A DNA stretch of 64,000 bases from Bog-257 sp963805985 (GTDB taxonomy: Bacteria > Acidobacteriota > Terriglobia > Terriglobales > Acidobacteriaceae), in contig CAWDWG010000010.1 in the NCBI GenBank assembly GCA_963805985.1, positions 191,709 to 255,708 on the forward strand, read 5' to 3'. The translations under genes were made by a program, and so were the position numbers. The notes under the pieces are model-generated. The model did not search any database. It saw nothing but the letters and a program-made list of their open reading frames with translations, and was not told the origin of the DNA. This document shows positions 27,078 to 35,986 of this stretch, piece after piece (positions within the stretch are counted from its first letter, which is position 1; every line of letters begins with the position of its first letter).

Positions 27078-27992
27078 ATGGTCACAGCACAGCTCACACC
27101 GGTCGGGGTGGGCATCCACAATGTGCTCATCGCGACAGACTTTTCCACCTACTCCAACACCGCTCTGAGGTACGGCCTGCAACTGGCCAAGAGCTACGAA
27201 GCGACGGCCCATGTCGTCTTTGTGGTTCCCGCCGACGAGTTCCTGATCGCCGGCCCCGAGGCCTACGTCGCCGCCAAAGAGGCAGCCGCTCGCGATCTGG
27301 AAGAGCTGAAAGCCGAGTTGGGCCGCAAGCACAGCTATGTGGAGGGACGCGAGTATCACCTGTGCCTGCTGGAAGGCGACGTGGCGCAGACGATTATCGA
27401 CTTTACGCGTAACCAGCGGATCGACCTTATCGTGCTTGGCACGCACGGCCGCGGCGGACTGGGCAAGGCGCTCATGGGCTCGGTTGCCGAGAAGGTTTTT
27501 CGGCAGTCGCCGGTTCCGGTGCTGACCCTTGGGCCTCATCTTCGCCGCGTGACCCGCGATCACAGCCCGCGCAACATCCTGGTAGCCGCCGACCTGACAC
27601 CGGCTTCGGCACTTGCCGCGCGTTACGCCGCCAGGCTGGCCGGAGAAAACCATGCCAAGCTCACGCTGCTGCATGTTGCGGATTCCAAGAAGCTCGAACA
27701 CATGCCCGACACGGCTGCCGCGAAACGCGCCTTTGAATTACGACTGGAAGAGCTGGTAGGATGTCCGTGCCCGGGCGTCGAAGTCGCGGTACGCATTGAA
27801 GTTGGACGAGTAGTGCCCACCATCTTGCACGCCCTGGATGAGATGGAAGCCGATCTGCTGGTGATCGGGGTCCATCCTTCGCGCGGGCTGCTGGATCGAC
27901 TGATGTTTCCCCATGCCTATGAACTTGTGTGCGGGTCGTCGTGTCCGGTGCTGACGCTCCGGGAAAGTCCTCGGCCGGCAAACATGAATTGA
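27078..27992 (+). CDS. Tandem universal stress protein (two Usp domains)
   Basis: A 304-residue protein with two UspA folds (~14-152 and ~163-297). Domain 1 starts HNVLIATDFSTYSNTALRYG and ends with the ATP-binding signature LGTHGRGGLGKALMGSVAEKV followed by SPVPVLTL. Domain 2 starts RNILVAADLTPASALAARYA and has IGVHPSRGLLDRLMFPHAYELV with a degenerate nucleotide loop. So domain 1 probably binds ATP and domain 2 may not. Such proteins are induced by starvation and stress; nothing nearby shows the specific signal. Confidence 0.93.
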   Translation: MVTAQLTPVGVGIHNVLIATDFSTYSNTALRYGLQLAKSYEATAHVVFVVPADEFLIAGPEAYVAAKEAAARDLEELKAELGRKHSYVEGREYHLCLLEGDVAQTIIDFTRNQRIDLIVLGTHGRGGLGKALMGSVAEKVFRQSPVPVLTLGPHLRRVTRDHSPRNILVAADLTPASALAARYAARLAGENHAKLTLLHVADSKKLEHMPDTAAAKRAFELRLEELVGCPCPGVEVAVRIEVGRVVPTILHALDEMEADLLVIGVHPSRGLLDRLMFPHAYELVCGSSCPVLTLRESPRPANMN

Positions 27993-28010
27993 AGCAGTTT
28001 GGGAGGAAGA

Positions 28011-28198
28011 ATGCGGAAGAACAGCGCAGTACTCATGCAGAGCCGGCCCCGGCGATTACTCCGGAGATCATTTCGAAGATCAAGAAAGAGGACATGAAGC
28101 AGGCGGTGGTGGAGAAGTTCAGCGGCAAAGCGGCCGCGAAGCGCAGCGCAGGGAAGATTCAACAACAGCCGCCGGACTGGCAGCCCGCCGACGAGTAG
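28011..28198 (+). CDS. Possible small Lys/Glu-rich protein, start unclear
   Basis: After the Usp gene a good ribosome site (GGGAGGAAGA) precedes ATG 28011. In that frame the product is only 28 residues. The +2 frame, open across the same region, gives a protein-like sequence (ITPEIISKIKKEDMKQAVVE, then KFSGKAAAKRSAGKIQQ, then QPPDWQPADE and a stop at 28198) but has no proper start. One missing base early in the gene would reconcile them, as in other genes of this window. It could also be chance. Confidence 0.35.
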
Positions 28199-28879
28199 CG
28201 CTGACGGCGGAAGCGAGGGTAGCGAGAACGGTGGATTGTTCTCGCCGCCGGAAATTCGAACGAACGTTATTTCAGGAACCCGGCAGCGCGCCTGCATGGG
28301 GTCAGCGGGTTTGGATTTCGACCGCCTCGTATCAGGGCACGACTTCAGTCGTGCCGATAAGCCGTTTATTTCCTCGCCTGAGCCGGCTTCAGCCGGCGGC
28401 ACGACTTGGCTTTCTTTCAGCGGCCCGCGTCTCAGCCCGTTTGATGATCAGTCATCCCGACCGAGGACTTCAGTCCGACTGAGGGATCTGCGGTTCGCCG
28501 CGGAGCGGCGGCACGGGCCGCGACACACTCTCTTTAGCTCTGCTACTGCGCGCACCGGCGCTAAAGCCCAAGTTTCTTTCGAGTTTTCGGCACGACTTCA
28601 CAGACTGCTGAAAAGCTCGAACCGCAGATCCCTCGTCGCACTAAAGTCCTCCTCGGGATGACAAAAATATAGGTGGCTTGGGACGCGGGCCTGAAGGCCC
28701 GCTCTACCTTCTCAACAAACGGAGCACCCCACTTAAACGCGGGGTGTGAACGCCCAACTATCCTGCGAACCGCTTTCCACCTGAGCTGGGCCGCTGAATC
28801 TCTCTTCCGGCAAAGCCATCCAATCCCTGTAACCCACAGATACTTGGGACGCGGCGGCGCGCTCCCGGACAGACAAACG
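28199..28879. repeat. Repeat-dense intergenic region with an inverted CTGTCATCC-type pair
   Basis: Holds GGGCACGACTTCAGTCGTGCC at about 28335-28355, a GAGCCGGCTTCAGCCGGCGGC unit near 28380-28400, and an inverted pair of the CTGTCATCC family: left arm about 28451-28497, right arm about 28618-28663. A GCGGGCCTGAAGGCCCGC hairpin lies at about 28685-28702. The ~120 bp between the two arms holds no gene. The bshA-frame reading open through the last part is read-through, not coding. Confidence 0.75.
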
Positions 28880-30040
28880 ATGCGGATTGGCATAACGTGT
28901 TATCCCACCTATGGCGGCAGCGGCGTGGTCGCCACCGAACTCGGCTCGGAGCTGGCGCAGCGCGGCCATCAGGTCCACTTCATCTCGTACTCGCAGCCCA
29001 TCCGGCTGAACACGCTGCAGCCCAACATTCACTATCACGAGGTCGAAGTCTCGCGGTATCCGCTGTTCGAATATCCGCCCTACGATCTGGCGCTGGCGAC
29101 CCGCATGGCCGAGGTCGCCGAGATCTATGAGCTCGATCTGCTGCACGTGCATTACGCCATCCCGCATTCGGTGAGCGCGATGCTGGCGCGGCAGATGCTC
29201 TGCTGCGATCACGCGCGCAATAGCCGCCGCCTGCCTTACGTCACCACGCTGCACGGCACCGACATCACGCTGGTGGGAGCCGATCCGTCCTATCTGCCGA
29301 TCACGCGCTTTTCCATCGATCAGAGCGACGGGGTCACGTCGATTTCCGAGTATCTGAAGAAGCGGACGCTGGAAGTCTTCGACGTGAAGACGCCGATCGA
29401 AGTGATTCCCAACTTCGTGAACTGCGATCTCTACGAGCGCACGCCCGAGGTCATTCAGCAGCGCTCGGAGTACGCAGCCGCTGACGAGAAAATCCTGGTG
29501 CATCTCTCGAACTTCCGTCCGGTGAAGCGGATTCCCGACGTCATCGAGATATTCGATCGCGTGCAGAAGATTGTTCCGGCGCGGCTGCTGATGATCGGCG
29601 ACGGCCCGGAGCGCTCGAGCGCGGAGTGGCTGGCGGTGCGCAAAGGGATTCACAACAAGGTCAGTTTCCTCGGCAAGCAGGACCGCATTCACGAGAAGCT
29701 CGGTGTCGCGGACGTGATGCTGCTGCCCAGCCAGTTGGAGTCGTTCGGGCTCGCTGCGCTGGAAGCGATGGCCTGCGAGGTGGTGCCTATTGCGACCAAC
29801 GCCGGCGGCGTGCCGGAGGTGATCGATCACGGCAAAACAGGATTTCTGGCTGACGTCGGCGACGTGGACACGATGGCGAATTACGCGATCGATATCCTGA
29901 CCGATGACAAAAAGCTGAAGCAGATGGGAGAACAGGCGCGTGCCAGCGCGCAAGCGAAATTCTGCGCCAGCAAAATCATTCCGCAGTATGAACGGTACTA
30001 TCGCACGGTGTTGGATCGGTCGCAGGCAGCGGTTAGCTAG
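28880..30040 (+). CDS. bshA: N-acetyl-alpha-D-glucosaminyl L-malate synthase (bacillithiol biosynthesis)
   Basis: A GT4 glycosyltransferase that joins GlcNAc from UDP-GlcNAc to L-malate, the first step of bacillithiol synthesis. I start it at ATG 28880 (MRIGITCYPTYGGSGVVATE), the conserved N-terminus; the longer frame runs through a repeat. Other BshA hallmarks are HFISYSQPIRL, HVHYAIPHSVSAMLARQM, LHGTDITLVGADPSY and SNFRPVKRIPDVI, and in the C-terminal Rossmann domain ESFGLAALEAMACEVVP. The 386 aa match the family. bshB and bshC are not in the window. It is convergent with the sensor kinase gene. Confidence 0.95.
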   Translation: MRIGITCYPTYGGSGVVATELGSELAQRGHQVHFISYSQPIRLNTLQPNIHYHEVEVSRYPLFEYPPYDLALATRMAEVAEIYELDLLHVHYAIPHSVSAMLARQMLCCDHARNSRRLPYVTTLHGTDITLVGADPSYLPITRFSIDQSDGVTSISEYLKKRTLEVFDVKTPIEVIPNFVNCDLYERTPEVIQQRSEYAAADEKILVHLSNFRPVKRIPDVIEIFDRVQKIVPARLLMIGDGPERSSAEWLAVRKGIHNKVSFLGKQDRIHEKLGVADVMLLPSQLESFGLAALEAMACEVVPIATNAGGVPEVIDHGKTGFLADVGDVDTMANYAIDILTDDKKLKQMGEQARASAQAKFCASKIIPQYERYYRTVLDRSQAAVS

Positions 30041-30053
30041 GCACCGGGCTCGC

Positions 30054-31394
30054 TCATCGCGTCCGGCCGCGCTCTTCGTAGATTGCGCCGACGACGGAGC
30101 CGCCCATATCGTCAGCGGTGACCACCGGCAACACCAGGCGCACCAGCGTGCCGCGGTTGGGCTCGCTCTCTACCGATATGTTGGCAGCGTCGCCGTACAG
30201 CACTTGCAGACGCTCAGTGACATTCTGCATACCGATCCCGGTCCCTGACGGCGCTCCCCGAGGCAGCGAGATGCCGACCCCGTCATCCTCGATTTCGATC
30301 ACCAGACGCTGATCGGCGCGGCGGCTGCGCAGACAAATGCTGCCGCCCTCAACCTTGTTAGAGAAGCCGTGCTTGACCGCGTTCTCCACCAGCGGCTGCA
30401 GAATCATGCTGGGGACCAGATCGTCGAGCGATGCGGGCTCCAGTTCCTTCACCACACGCAGCTTGTCGTGACCAAAGCGCGCGACTTCGATGTCGAGATA
30501 GTCGTCGAGAAACTCCAATTCCTCGCGCAGGGGAACGAAGGAATCGCCCTTGCGCAGCAGCCGGCGCAGGATGCTGCCCAGCTTCACGATCATGGTGCGC
30601 GCGGAATCGGGGTCGGCGCGCACCAGCGAGGAAATTGAATTCAGCGTGTTGAACAGAAAGTGCGGATTGATCTGGCTTTGCAGCGCTTCCATGCGCGCCT
30701 GCAACAGCAGGCGCTCCTGCTGCTCCAGCTTCATCTCGATGCGAACGTTGTTCAGCACCTTGAGCGCGATGGCGACGGCCATCACCGTCCCCGCGTAGAT
30801 AGCGAGCTTCACCCAGATGTTGGGCGAGTAGAGCGCAAACATGCGGCGCGGCCACTCCAGGTGTAGCTGGATGTGGATGAACTCGAGCGCGAGGATGAGG
30901 AAGAAGAACGAGGTCTGCCAGTCGATGAACGATTTGCGAATGCTGCGCCGGATCCAGTGATAGATGCTGAGGTCGAAGAGCGGCGAGAACGACCAGATAG
31001 CTTCGCGCTCGGGCGCGATGTGGCGCAGGAAGCCGGCCGCGAAGCCGGCGAGAACGTACATGGGCAGCGACCACCACTCGCCCAGCAACAGCGACGGAAG
31101 CGCGACGAGAATTCCGCCCGCGGTGCCGACGAAGCGCCCGCCGATGACGCCCAGCAGGATTGCGCCTTCGAAGGCGATGTCGGCAGCCTGGAAGTTGCGC
31201 ACCGCGTGGCGCACCAGCACGCCCAGCGCGATGGGCGTCCCGAGGATGAAGACGATCTCCAGCTTCTCGCTGAGAGTGCGCTCTTCACGAAAGAGCAGCA
31301 CGCGGAAGCGCCGCGCGCGCACCAGCACGCTGCTGATCGCCGCGGCCACGCCGAGGCGGATCAGAACCGTAACGAGAATGAGACGCGAGTCCAA
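30054..31394 (-). CDS. LytS/YehU-type membrane sensor histidine kinase
   Basis: A 446-residue protein with an N-terminal membrane region of about six helices (1-215; MDSRLILVTVLIRLGVAAAI), resembling the 5TM-5TMR_LYT sensor. A His_kinase domain follows, with phospho-acceptor His245 in QSQINPHFLFNTLNSISSL, and an HATPase_c domain with N box (LVENAVKHGF) and DDGVGI. Such kinases usually pair with a LytTR response regulator, but none is adjacent: downstream lies convergent bshA, upstream the AlaX-like gene. It is therefore an orphan here. Its ligand is unknown. Confidence 0.92.
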   Translation of the reverse strand: MDSRLILVTVLIRLGVAAAISSVLVRARRFRVLLFREERTLSEKLEIVFILGTPIALGVLVRHAVRNFQAADIAFEGAILLGVIGGRFVGTAGGILVALPSLLLGEWWSLPMYVLAGFAAGFLRHIAPEREAIWSFSPLFDLSIYHWIRRSIRKSFIDWQTSFFFLILALEFIHIQLHLEWPRRMFALYSPNIWVKLAIYAGTVMAVAIALKVLNNVRIEMKLEQQERLLLQARMEALQSQINPHFLFNTLNSISSLVRADPDSARTMIVKLGSILRRLLRKGDSFVPLREELEFLDDYLDIEVARFGHDKLRVVKELEPASLDDLVPSMILQPLVENAVKHGFSNKVEGGSICLRSRRADQRLVIEIEDDGVGISLPRGAPSGTGIGMQNVTERLQVLYGDAANISVESEPNRGTLVRLVLPVVTADDMGGSVVGAIYEERGRTR

Positions 31395-31395
31395 A

Positions 31396-31535
31396 GTCAG
31401 TTGTCAGTTGCCGGTTGTCAGTTGTCGGTTTCCCTGTCGGCAATAACAGCAACCTCATCTCGACCGATCCGCGTCTGTTCGCAGAAACCCGGGTCGAAGA
31501 TCTGCTGTTACCGACAACCGACAACTGACAACGGT
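31396..31535. repeat. Long imperfect palindrome (about 140 bp)
   Basis: The left side has GTCAGTTGTCAGTTG and GGTTGTCAGTTGTCGG; the right side answers with CCGACAACCGACAACTGACAAC-type sequence. Inside these arms, GTCGGCAATAACAGCA...TCGACC on the left pairs with GGTCGA...TGCTGTTACCGAC on the right. The whole gap between the AlaX-like and LytS genes can fold as one long hairpin. Confidence 0.75.
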
Positions 31536-31536
31536 G

Positions 31537-32755
31537 TTAGATCGTCTTCGCCGCCTCCACAATTGCCGATTCCGCGCGGTCGCTGTCGGGCGCGCCGCCC
31601 TGGGCCATGTCACGATTGCCGCCGCCGCGCGTGCCCAGCAATTGCACCGTCTGCTTCATCAGGGCGCCCATATCATGCGGCATGCCGGGCGTCTGCGCGA
31701 AGACCAGCGATGGCTGCGCGCCTCCACACGCAAGCAGCGCGATCACCTTTTCGTGTTTCGTCAGCTTCTGGGCCAGCATTTTGATGAAACCGAGATCGCG
31801 ATCGGCGAAATATCTGCGCGACGATTTTTTGGCCGTTCTGCGCCGTCGCCGCCTGGGCGAGACGCTCCGCCTGCAACTCCGCAACTTCCTCCAGCAGTTT
31901 ATGCTGCGTCTTCTGCGCCGATTTGATCTCGTCCTGCGACTTGCGGATCTGCTGCGGGACCTCCCAGATGTGCGTCGAGAACAGCGCTGCCGCTTCGGTC
32001 AGTGACTCGAAGTCGCGCCGCGCCGTCGCGACCGCACGCAATCCGCAGACGAATTCGAGGCGCACGCCCTGCTTCACTTTCTCCGTTTTGCGCAGGACGA
32101 TGCAGCCGATCTGGCCGGTGCTGCGCACGTGCGTTCCCCCGCAGGCGTTCAAATCGAAATCTTGAATGTCGATGAGGCGGAGCTTGTCGCGCTCGGCCGG
32201 AGGAATCTTGCGCACGCCCATAGTGCGCGCTTCGTCCGGCGTGGCAAAGCGAATCTCGACCGGACGATCTTCGGCGATGACTTCGTTGGCCAGACGCTCG
32301 GCGGCCTGCAATTGCTTCGGGCTGACCGAGTCGGTGGCGAGGTCGATAGTGCAGCTCTCGTCGCCCATGTGGAACGATACGGTCGCGAAGCTGTAAAGCT
32401 TCTCGAAGGCCGCCGACAGCACGTGCTGGCCGGAGTGCTGCTGCACGTGATCGCGACGGCGCACGGCGTCGATCACGCCGCGAACGGCTGCGCCGGGCTG
32501 AAACGCGGCGTCATCGCCTTCGAGGATGTGGAGAATCTCATCCGTCTGCTCGTCCTCGGTGACCTCGCTGATGAGCAAGCGCGCATTGGCGATCTCCAGC
32601 CAGCCGGTGTCGAATACCTGGCCGCCGCTGGTGGGATAGAACGCCGAGCGGTCGAGCGTGACCCGCGAGCGGCCGGTCGGATCCGTCGCGACCGAGACGA
32701 CCCGCGCGTCGAACTCGTGGAGAAAGGAATCGGTGTAGTAGAGACGGTCGGTCAC
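31537..32755 (-). CDS. AlaX-like alanyl-tRNA editing protein with DHHA1 domain, frameshifted
   Basis: A free-standing relative of the AlaRS editing region that deacylates Ser- or Gly-mischarged tRNA-Ala. The N-terminal beta-barrel contains FYPTSGGQVFDTGWLE. The zinc/catalytic motifs are HVQQHSGQHVLSAAF (HxxxH) and LNACGGTHVRSTGQIG (CxxxH). A coiled coil (SQDEIKSAQKTQHKLLEEVA) and a DHHA1 domain follow. The first frame loses similarity after IVAQIF at ~31812; a second frame continues with ADRDLGFIKMLAQKLTKHE to the stop at 31537. One extra base in that stretch explains it (error or lesion). Intact length would be about 405 aa, close to AlaX-L/DHHA1 proteins. Confidence 0.85.
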
Positions 32756-32793
32756 ATCGCAATTATCCCAGAGTTATGGACACTCCACCCACA

Positions 32794-33213
32794 TCAGAGG
32801 CGCTGAATTGTGAGGGGATCGAATTCGCCAGCGAAGTATCCGTTCAAGGCATCCAAAAATATCTGATTGTCGTTGGCGGCCTTCGCGAACAAGGTCATCG
32901 AGGAGCGGAACTTCATACTGTCGATACCGCCAAAGATTTCCTCGATCGTCCGCCCCTTCGCTGAGTTCACCAGACGCGTGCACTCTCTCAGCCTTGGACC
33001 GAGAACCGGATGTTGCAGGTAAGCTTCAGCTTCGGCCAACGACGCGATTGCATAATACTGCGACATAGAACTATGCCCGAGCCCTTTGATCTGTGGAAAG
33101 ATGAACCATATCCAGTGGCCGACTTTCCGCCCGGCTTCTAACTCCGAGCGAGCGGACTCAAACTCGGCTCGTTGAGCGTCAACGAAACGTTGTAGATCGA
33201 AAGGATCCGGCAT
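32794..33213 (-). CDS. DUF1810 family protein
   Basis: A 139-residue DUF1810 protein beginning at ATG 33213 (MPDPFDLQRFVDAQ), chosen over the ATG four codons upstream because GGAAG sits before it. Family motifs are clear: GRKVGHWIWFIFPQIKGLG, MSQYYAIASLAEAEAYLQHP, LGPRLRECT and SMKFRSSMTLFAKAA. The molecular function is not established. It lies alone between the AlaX-like gene and the epimerase gene. Confidence 0.9.
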   Translation of the reverse strand: MPDPFDLQRFVDAQRAEFESARSELEAGRKVGHWIWFIFPQIKGLGHSSMSQYYAIASLAEAEAYLQHPVLGPRLRECTRLVNSAKGRTIEEIFGGIDSMKFRSSMTLFAKAANDNQIFLDALNGYFAGEFDPLTIQRL

Positions 33214-33283
33214 GCCACTTCCCATGAGGTTTCGTTAGCGTATGGCAGCGATAAGCATACCCACAGCGAAACTTAGTTGTCAC

Positions 33284-34261
33284 TTATTCGCGGGATTCCG
33301 CTGCCCCAAGAGTCCTGTGGATGGCTTCCTCCAGCGCGACGCGCGGCTGCCAGCCGGTGGCTTGGCGGATGCGACGCGTGTCGTAGCAGCGATTCTGAAG
33401 CGAGCGCTCGAGTTGATGTTTGGACAGTCGAAGGTCGCCCATGGGGACGATGGGGCGCAGCGCTTCCATGATGGGCGAGGCGACGTAGAGCGGCCACGGA
33501 GACGAGAAGCGTGTAGCGGTGTGATCGATGGAGCTCTTCAGCGCGTGATAGTGGGCGAGAGTCAGGTCGTCATCGTCGAGGACGTTGAACTGGCGGAGGC
33601 CGGTGCCGCTGCTGGCAGCGGCTTGCATGGCGTCGATCAGGTTCTCGACGTAGTTCAGCGGAAAACGATTCCGGGGATTGCCGAAGACGATGTTGGTGTT
33701 GCCCGCGCGGAAGGCAAAGATGCCGAGCGGCAGCGCTCGGCCCGGACCGAAGATGATGCCCTCGCGCAGGATCACCGTTGGCAGGCCGGTGCGCTCGGCG
33801 AAGGCGCTGACGAGGCGATCGGCGGCGATCTTCGATTGCGCGTAAGGATCACGGAGTTCGGGGTGGTCGTCGAAGGGAGTGCCTTCGTCGATGCGCTCGC
33901 CTTCTTTCATCGGACCGTACACCGCGAGCGAGCTGGCGTAGACGAATTGCCCGACGCGTTGTTGCACGCACGCGTTGAGTACCCCCTCGGTGCCTTCGAC
34001 GTTGGTTGCGAAGTAATCGCGCATCGCTGCGGAGCCGACTTTGGCGGCGAGGTGGTAGACGATGTCGGTGCCTGCGACTGCTCGAGAGATCGAGTCGGCG
34101 TCGGCGAGGTCGCCATGAATGAGTTCGACTCCGGTCTTCGCGAGAGCATCGGCGCGCGGTGAAGGTCGGGCAAGGACGCAGACCGTTGCGCCTTTCGCGA
34201 GGAGATCGCGAACGAGGAATCCGCCGAGAAAGCCTGTGCCACCCGTGACGCAGACGCGCAT
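33284..34261 (-). CDS. NAD(P)-dependent SDR-type sugar epimerase/dehydratase
   Basis: A 325-residue extended SDR. The N-terminal nucleotide loop is VTGGTGFLGGFLVRDLL; the catalytic residues are Ser in VYASSLAVYGP and Tyr/Lys in DPYAQSKIAADRLV. PTVILREGIIFGPG and NFVENL-like (LNYVENLIDAM) match the family. The closest relatives are hopanoid-associated (HpnA-like) or 3-beta-HSD-like epimerases, but the substrate cannot be fixed from sequence. The ceramide-glucosyltransferase-like gene ~380 bp away is divergently oriented; if functionally linked, both may act on membrane lipids. Confidence 0.88.
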   Translation of the reverse strand: MRVCVTGGTGFLGGFLVRDLLAKGATVCVLARPSPRADALAKTGVELIHGDLADADSISRAVAGTDIVYHLAAKVGSAAMRDYFATNVEGTEGVLNACVQQRVGQFVYASSLAVYGPMKEGERIDEGTPFDDHPELRDPYAQSKIAADRLVSAFAERTGLPTVILREGIIFGPGRALPLGIFAFRAGNTNIVFGNPRNRFPLNYVENLIDAMQAAASSGTGLRQFNVLDDDDLTLAHYHALKSSIDHTATRFSSPWPLYVASPIMEALRPIVPMGDLRLSKHQLERSLQNRCYDTRRIRQATGWQPRVALEEAIHRTLGAAESRE

Positions 34262-34644
34262 GAAAGATTCTTCTCTCCGCGACGAACCGCAGATCCCTCG
34301 GTCGGACTGAAGTCCTCGGTCGGGATGACAGATTACATGACTGAAGCCGGTCGGGATGACAAACTAAAAGGAGCCTGGACGCTGACCCTTCGACTAGGGC
34401 AGGCTCTAAAGATCAGCTCTACCCAGTGGTGTTGTTCAGCACCTCGTTGTCGGCGCAACTTTCGCTCCCGATGGCTCGGCCAGTCGCTAATTGCTAATCG
34501 CTTCCCCGTCCTCGACCGCTGTTTCGACCGTATGTTAGATTACACTTTCGATTTTCAATCCGGCGCGGGACAGTTCTGCGGCCTGCGCTCCGGCCAATCC
34601 CTGATGTTCGTGAAGCACGTTACCCTGATTCCACGAGAGACACG
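34262..34644. other. Divergent intergenic region with a CTGTCATCC-type repeat
   Basis: One repeat (34283-34331, reverse orientation) begins GAACCGCAGATCCCTCGG and ends GGGATGACAG; a partial echo (GGTCGGGATGACA) follows at about 34349. Around 34490-34505 there is a TCGCTAATTGCTAATCGC word shared with 57384-57415. Promoters for both flanking genes must lie here, but I could not place them. Confidence 0.6.
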
Positions 34645-35808
34645 TTGACGATTGCCGGTTACATCGTTCTGGCGCTCGCCGCCATCCCCGGCATTTACTA
34701 CCTGCTGGCTATCTTCAGCTCGCTGCGCTATTTCCGCGTCTCCTGGCGCGAGAATCCGCCGAACCGCGATTTCACGCCGCCGATCAGCTGCCTGAAGCCG
34801 ATTCGCGGGCTGGACGATGACGCGTACGAAAATTACGCCAGCTTCTGCCGCCAGGATTATCCCGAGTACGAGATCGTCTTCTGCGTCGACCCCGACGATC
34901 CCGCGCTGCCGGTGCTGGAGAAGCTGATTGCCGATTTTCCCGAGCGCAAGATTCGCCTGGTGCTGGGCTCGGGGCGCGACGCCATCAATGACAAAGTCGG
35001 GCGGCTGACGCGGCTGGTGAGCGAGGCGCGGTACGATCTGCTGGTCATCACCGACGGCGACATTCGCGTGGGGCCGGATTACCTGCGTGCGGTGGCGCAT
35101 CCGTTTCGTAATCCCAAGGTTGGCGGCGCGACGGCGATTTATGTCTCGACCGAAGAGACGTCATTCGTGCAGGAACTGCAATCGGTCGGCATGATCTCGG
35201 ATTTCTTCGCCGGGATTTTTGTGGATTGGCAGCTCGAGGGCATCAAGTTCATGTTCGGGCAGTCGATCGTGACGACGAAGGAGCGCATTGCAGGCTTCGG
35301 CGGATACGAGGCGCTCGAGAACCGGCCGGCGGACGATCTCAACGTCGGGCGAGGGGTCGCGGCGCAGGGATACGAGGTGAAGCTGCTGCCGTATGTGGTG
35401 AAGACGGTCGCGGATTTTCAGTCGCTGAAAGATTTGTTTTACAAGCGTGTCCGCTGGATGACAGTGATGCGGCTGATGCGACGGCGCGGACACCAGGGGC
35501 TGATCTTTACCTGGGGATTGATCTGGGCGCTGGTCGCGGTGGCGACGGTCCCGACGCGCGCGGTCGCGATTGCGTATCTCGGGAGCTACGCGGTGCTGCG
35601 CGTGGTGCTGACGTGGATCATCGGCGTACACGGCATGAAGCAGAAAGGGATGTGGAAGAAGATGCTGCTGATTCCGCTGTGGGACCTGGTGGCGTTTATG
35701 ATCTGGGTCGCGAGTTTCGGGCGAAAGACGATTCGCTGGCGCGGGTACGATTACTACATTCGCGACGGGATTCTGGTGCCGGTGAATCCGGCGAGCACGC
35801 CGAAGTAA
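34645..35808 (+). CDS. Ceramide glucosyltransferase-like GT21 enzyme (HpnI-like)
   Basis: A membrane GT2/GT21-fold glycosyltransferase of 387 aa from TTG 34645 (MTIAGYIVLALAAIPGIYYL; one N-terminal helix). The active-site series is complete: KPIRGLDDDAYEN (D1), FCVDPDDPALPV (D2), ITDGDIRVGPDYL (D3) and KRVRWMTVMRLM for the (Q/R)xxRW motif. Three C-terminal helices follow. HpnI adds a sugar to phospholipid or hopanoid precursors; ceramide glucosyltransferases use sphingolipids. Either acceptor is possible. The FAD oxidoreductase gene follows 178 bp later. Confidence 0.9.
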   Translation: MTIAGYIVLALAAIPGIYYLLAIFSSLRYFRVSWRENPPNRDFTPPISCLKPIRGLDDDAYENYASFCRQDYPEYEIVFCVDPDDPALPVLEKLIADFPERKIRLVLGSGRDAINDKVGRLTRLVSEARYDLLVITDGDIRVGPDYLRAVAHPFRNPKVGGATAIYVSTEETSFVQELQSVGMISDFFAGIFVDWQLEGIKFMFGQSIVTTKERIAGFGGYEALENRPADDLNVGRGVAAQGYEVKLLPYVVKTVADFQSLKDLFYKRVRWMTVMRLMRRRGHQGLIFTWGLIWALVAVATVPTRAVAIAYLGSYAVLRVVLTWIIGVHGMKQKGMWKKMLLIPLWDLVAFMIWVASFGRKTIRWRGYDYYIRDGILVPVNPASTPK

Positions 35809-35877
35809 GTTTCGAGTTTCAGGTTTCGAGTTTCGAGTGCGGCTGTTCGCAGTGCAATGCGACAGTCGAAGATAAAA

Positions 35878-35918
35878 GCAGATCCCTCGTCGGGCTGAAG
35901 CCCTCCTCGTGATGACAA
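35878..35918 (-). repeat. CTGTCATCC-type element, shortened copy
   Basis: A shortened reverse-orientation copy (GCAGATCCCTCGTCGGGCT, then CCTCGTGATGACAA). It is flanked by simple related words, GTTTCGAGTTTCAGGTTTCGAG (about 35811-35832) and CTGAAACTTGAAAC (about 35944-35957), which are partly inverted with respect to each other. Confidence 0.7.
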
Positions 35919-35986
35919 TTTACAAAAGGGCAAAGGTGTTGGCCTGAAACTTGAAACTGCAACTGGAAGGTCGAAACTAACGAGCC

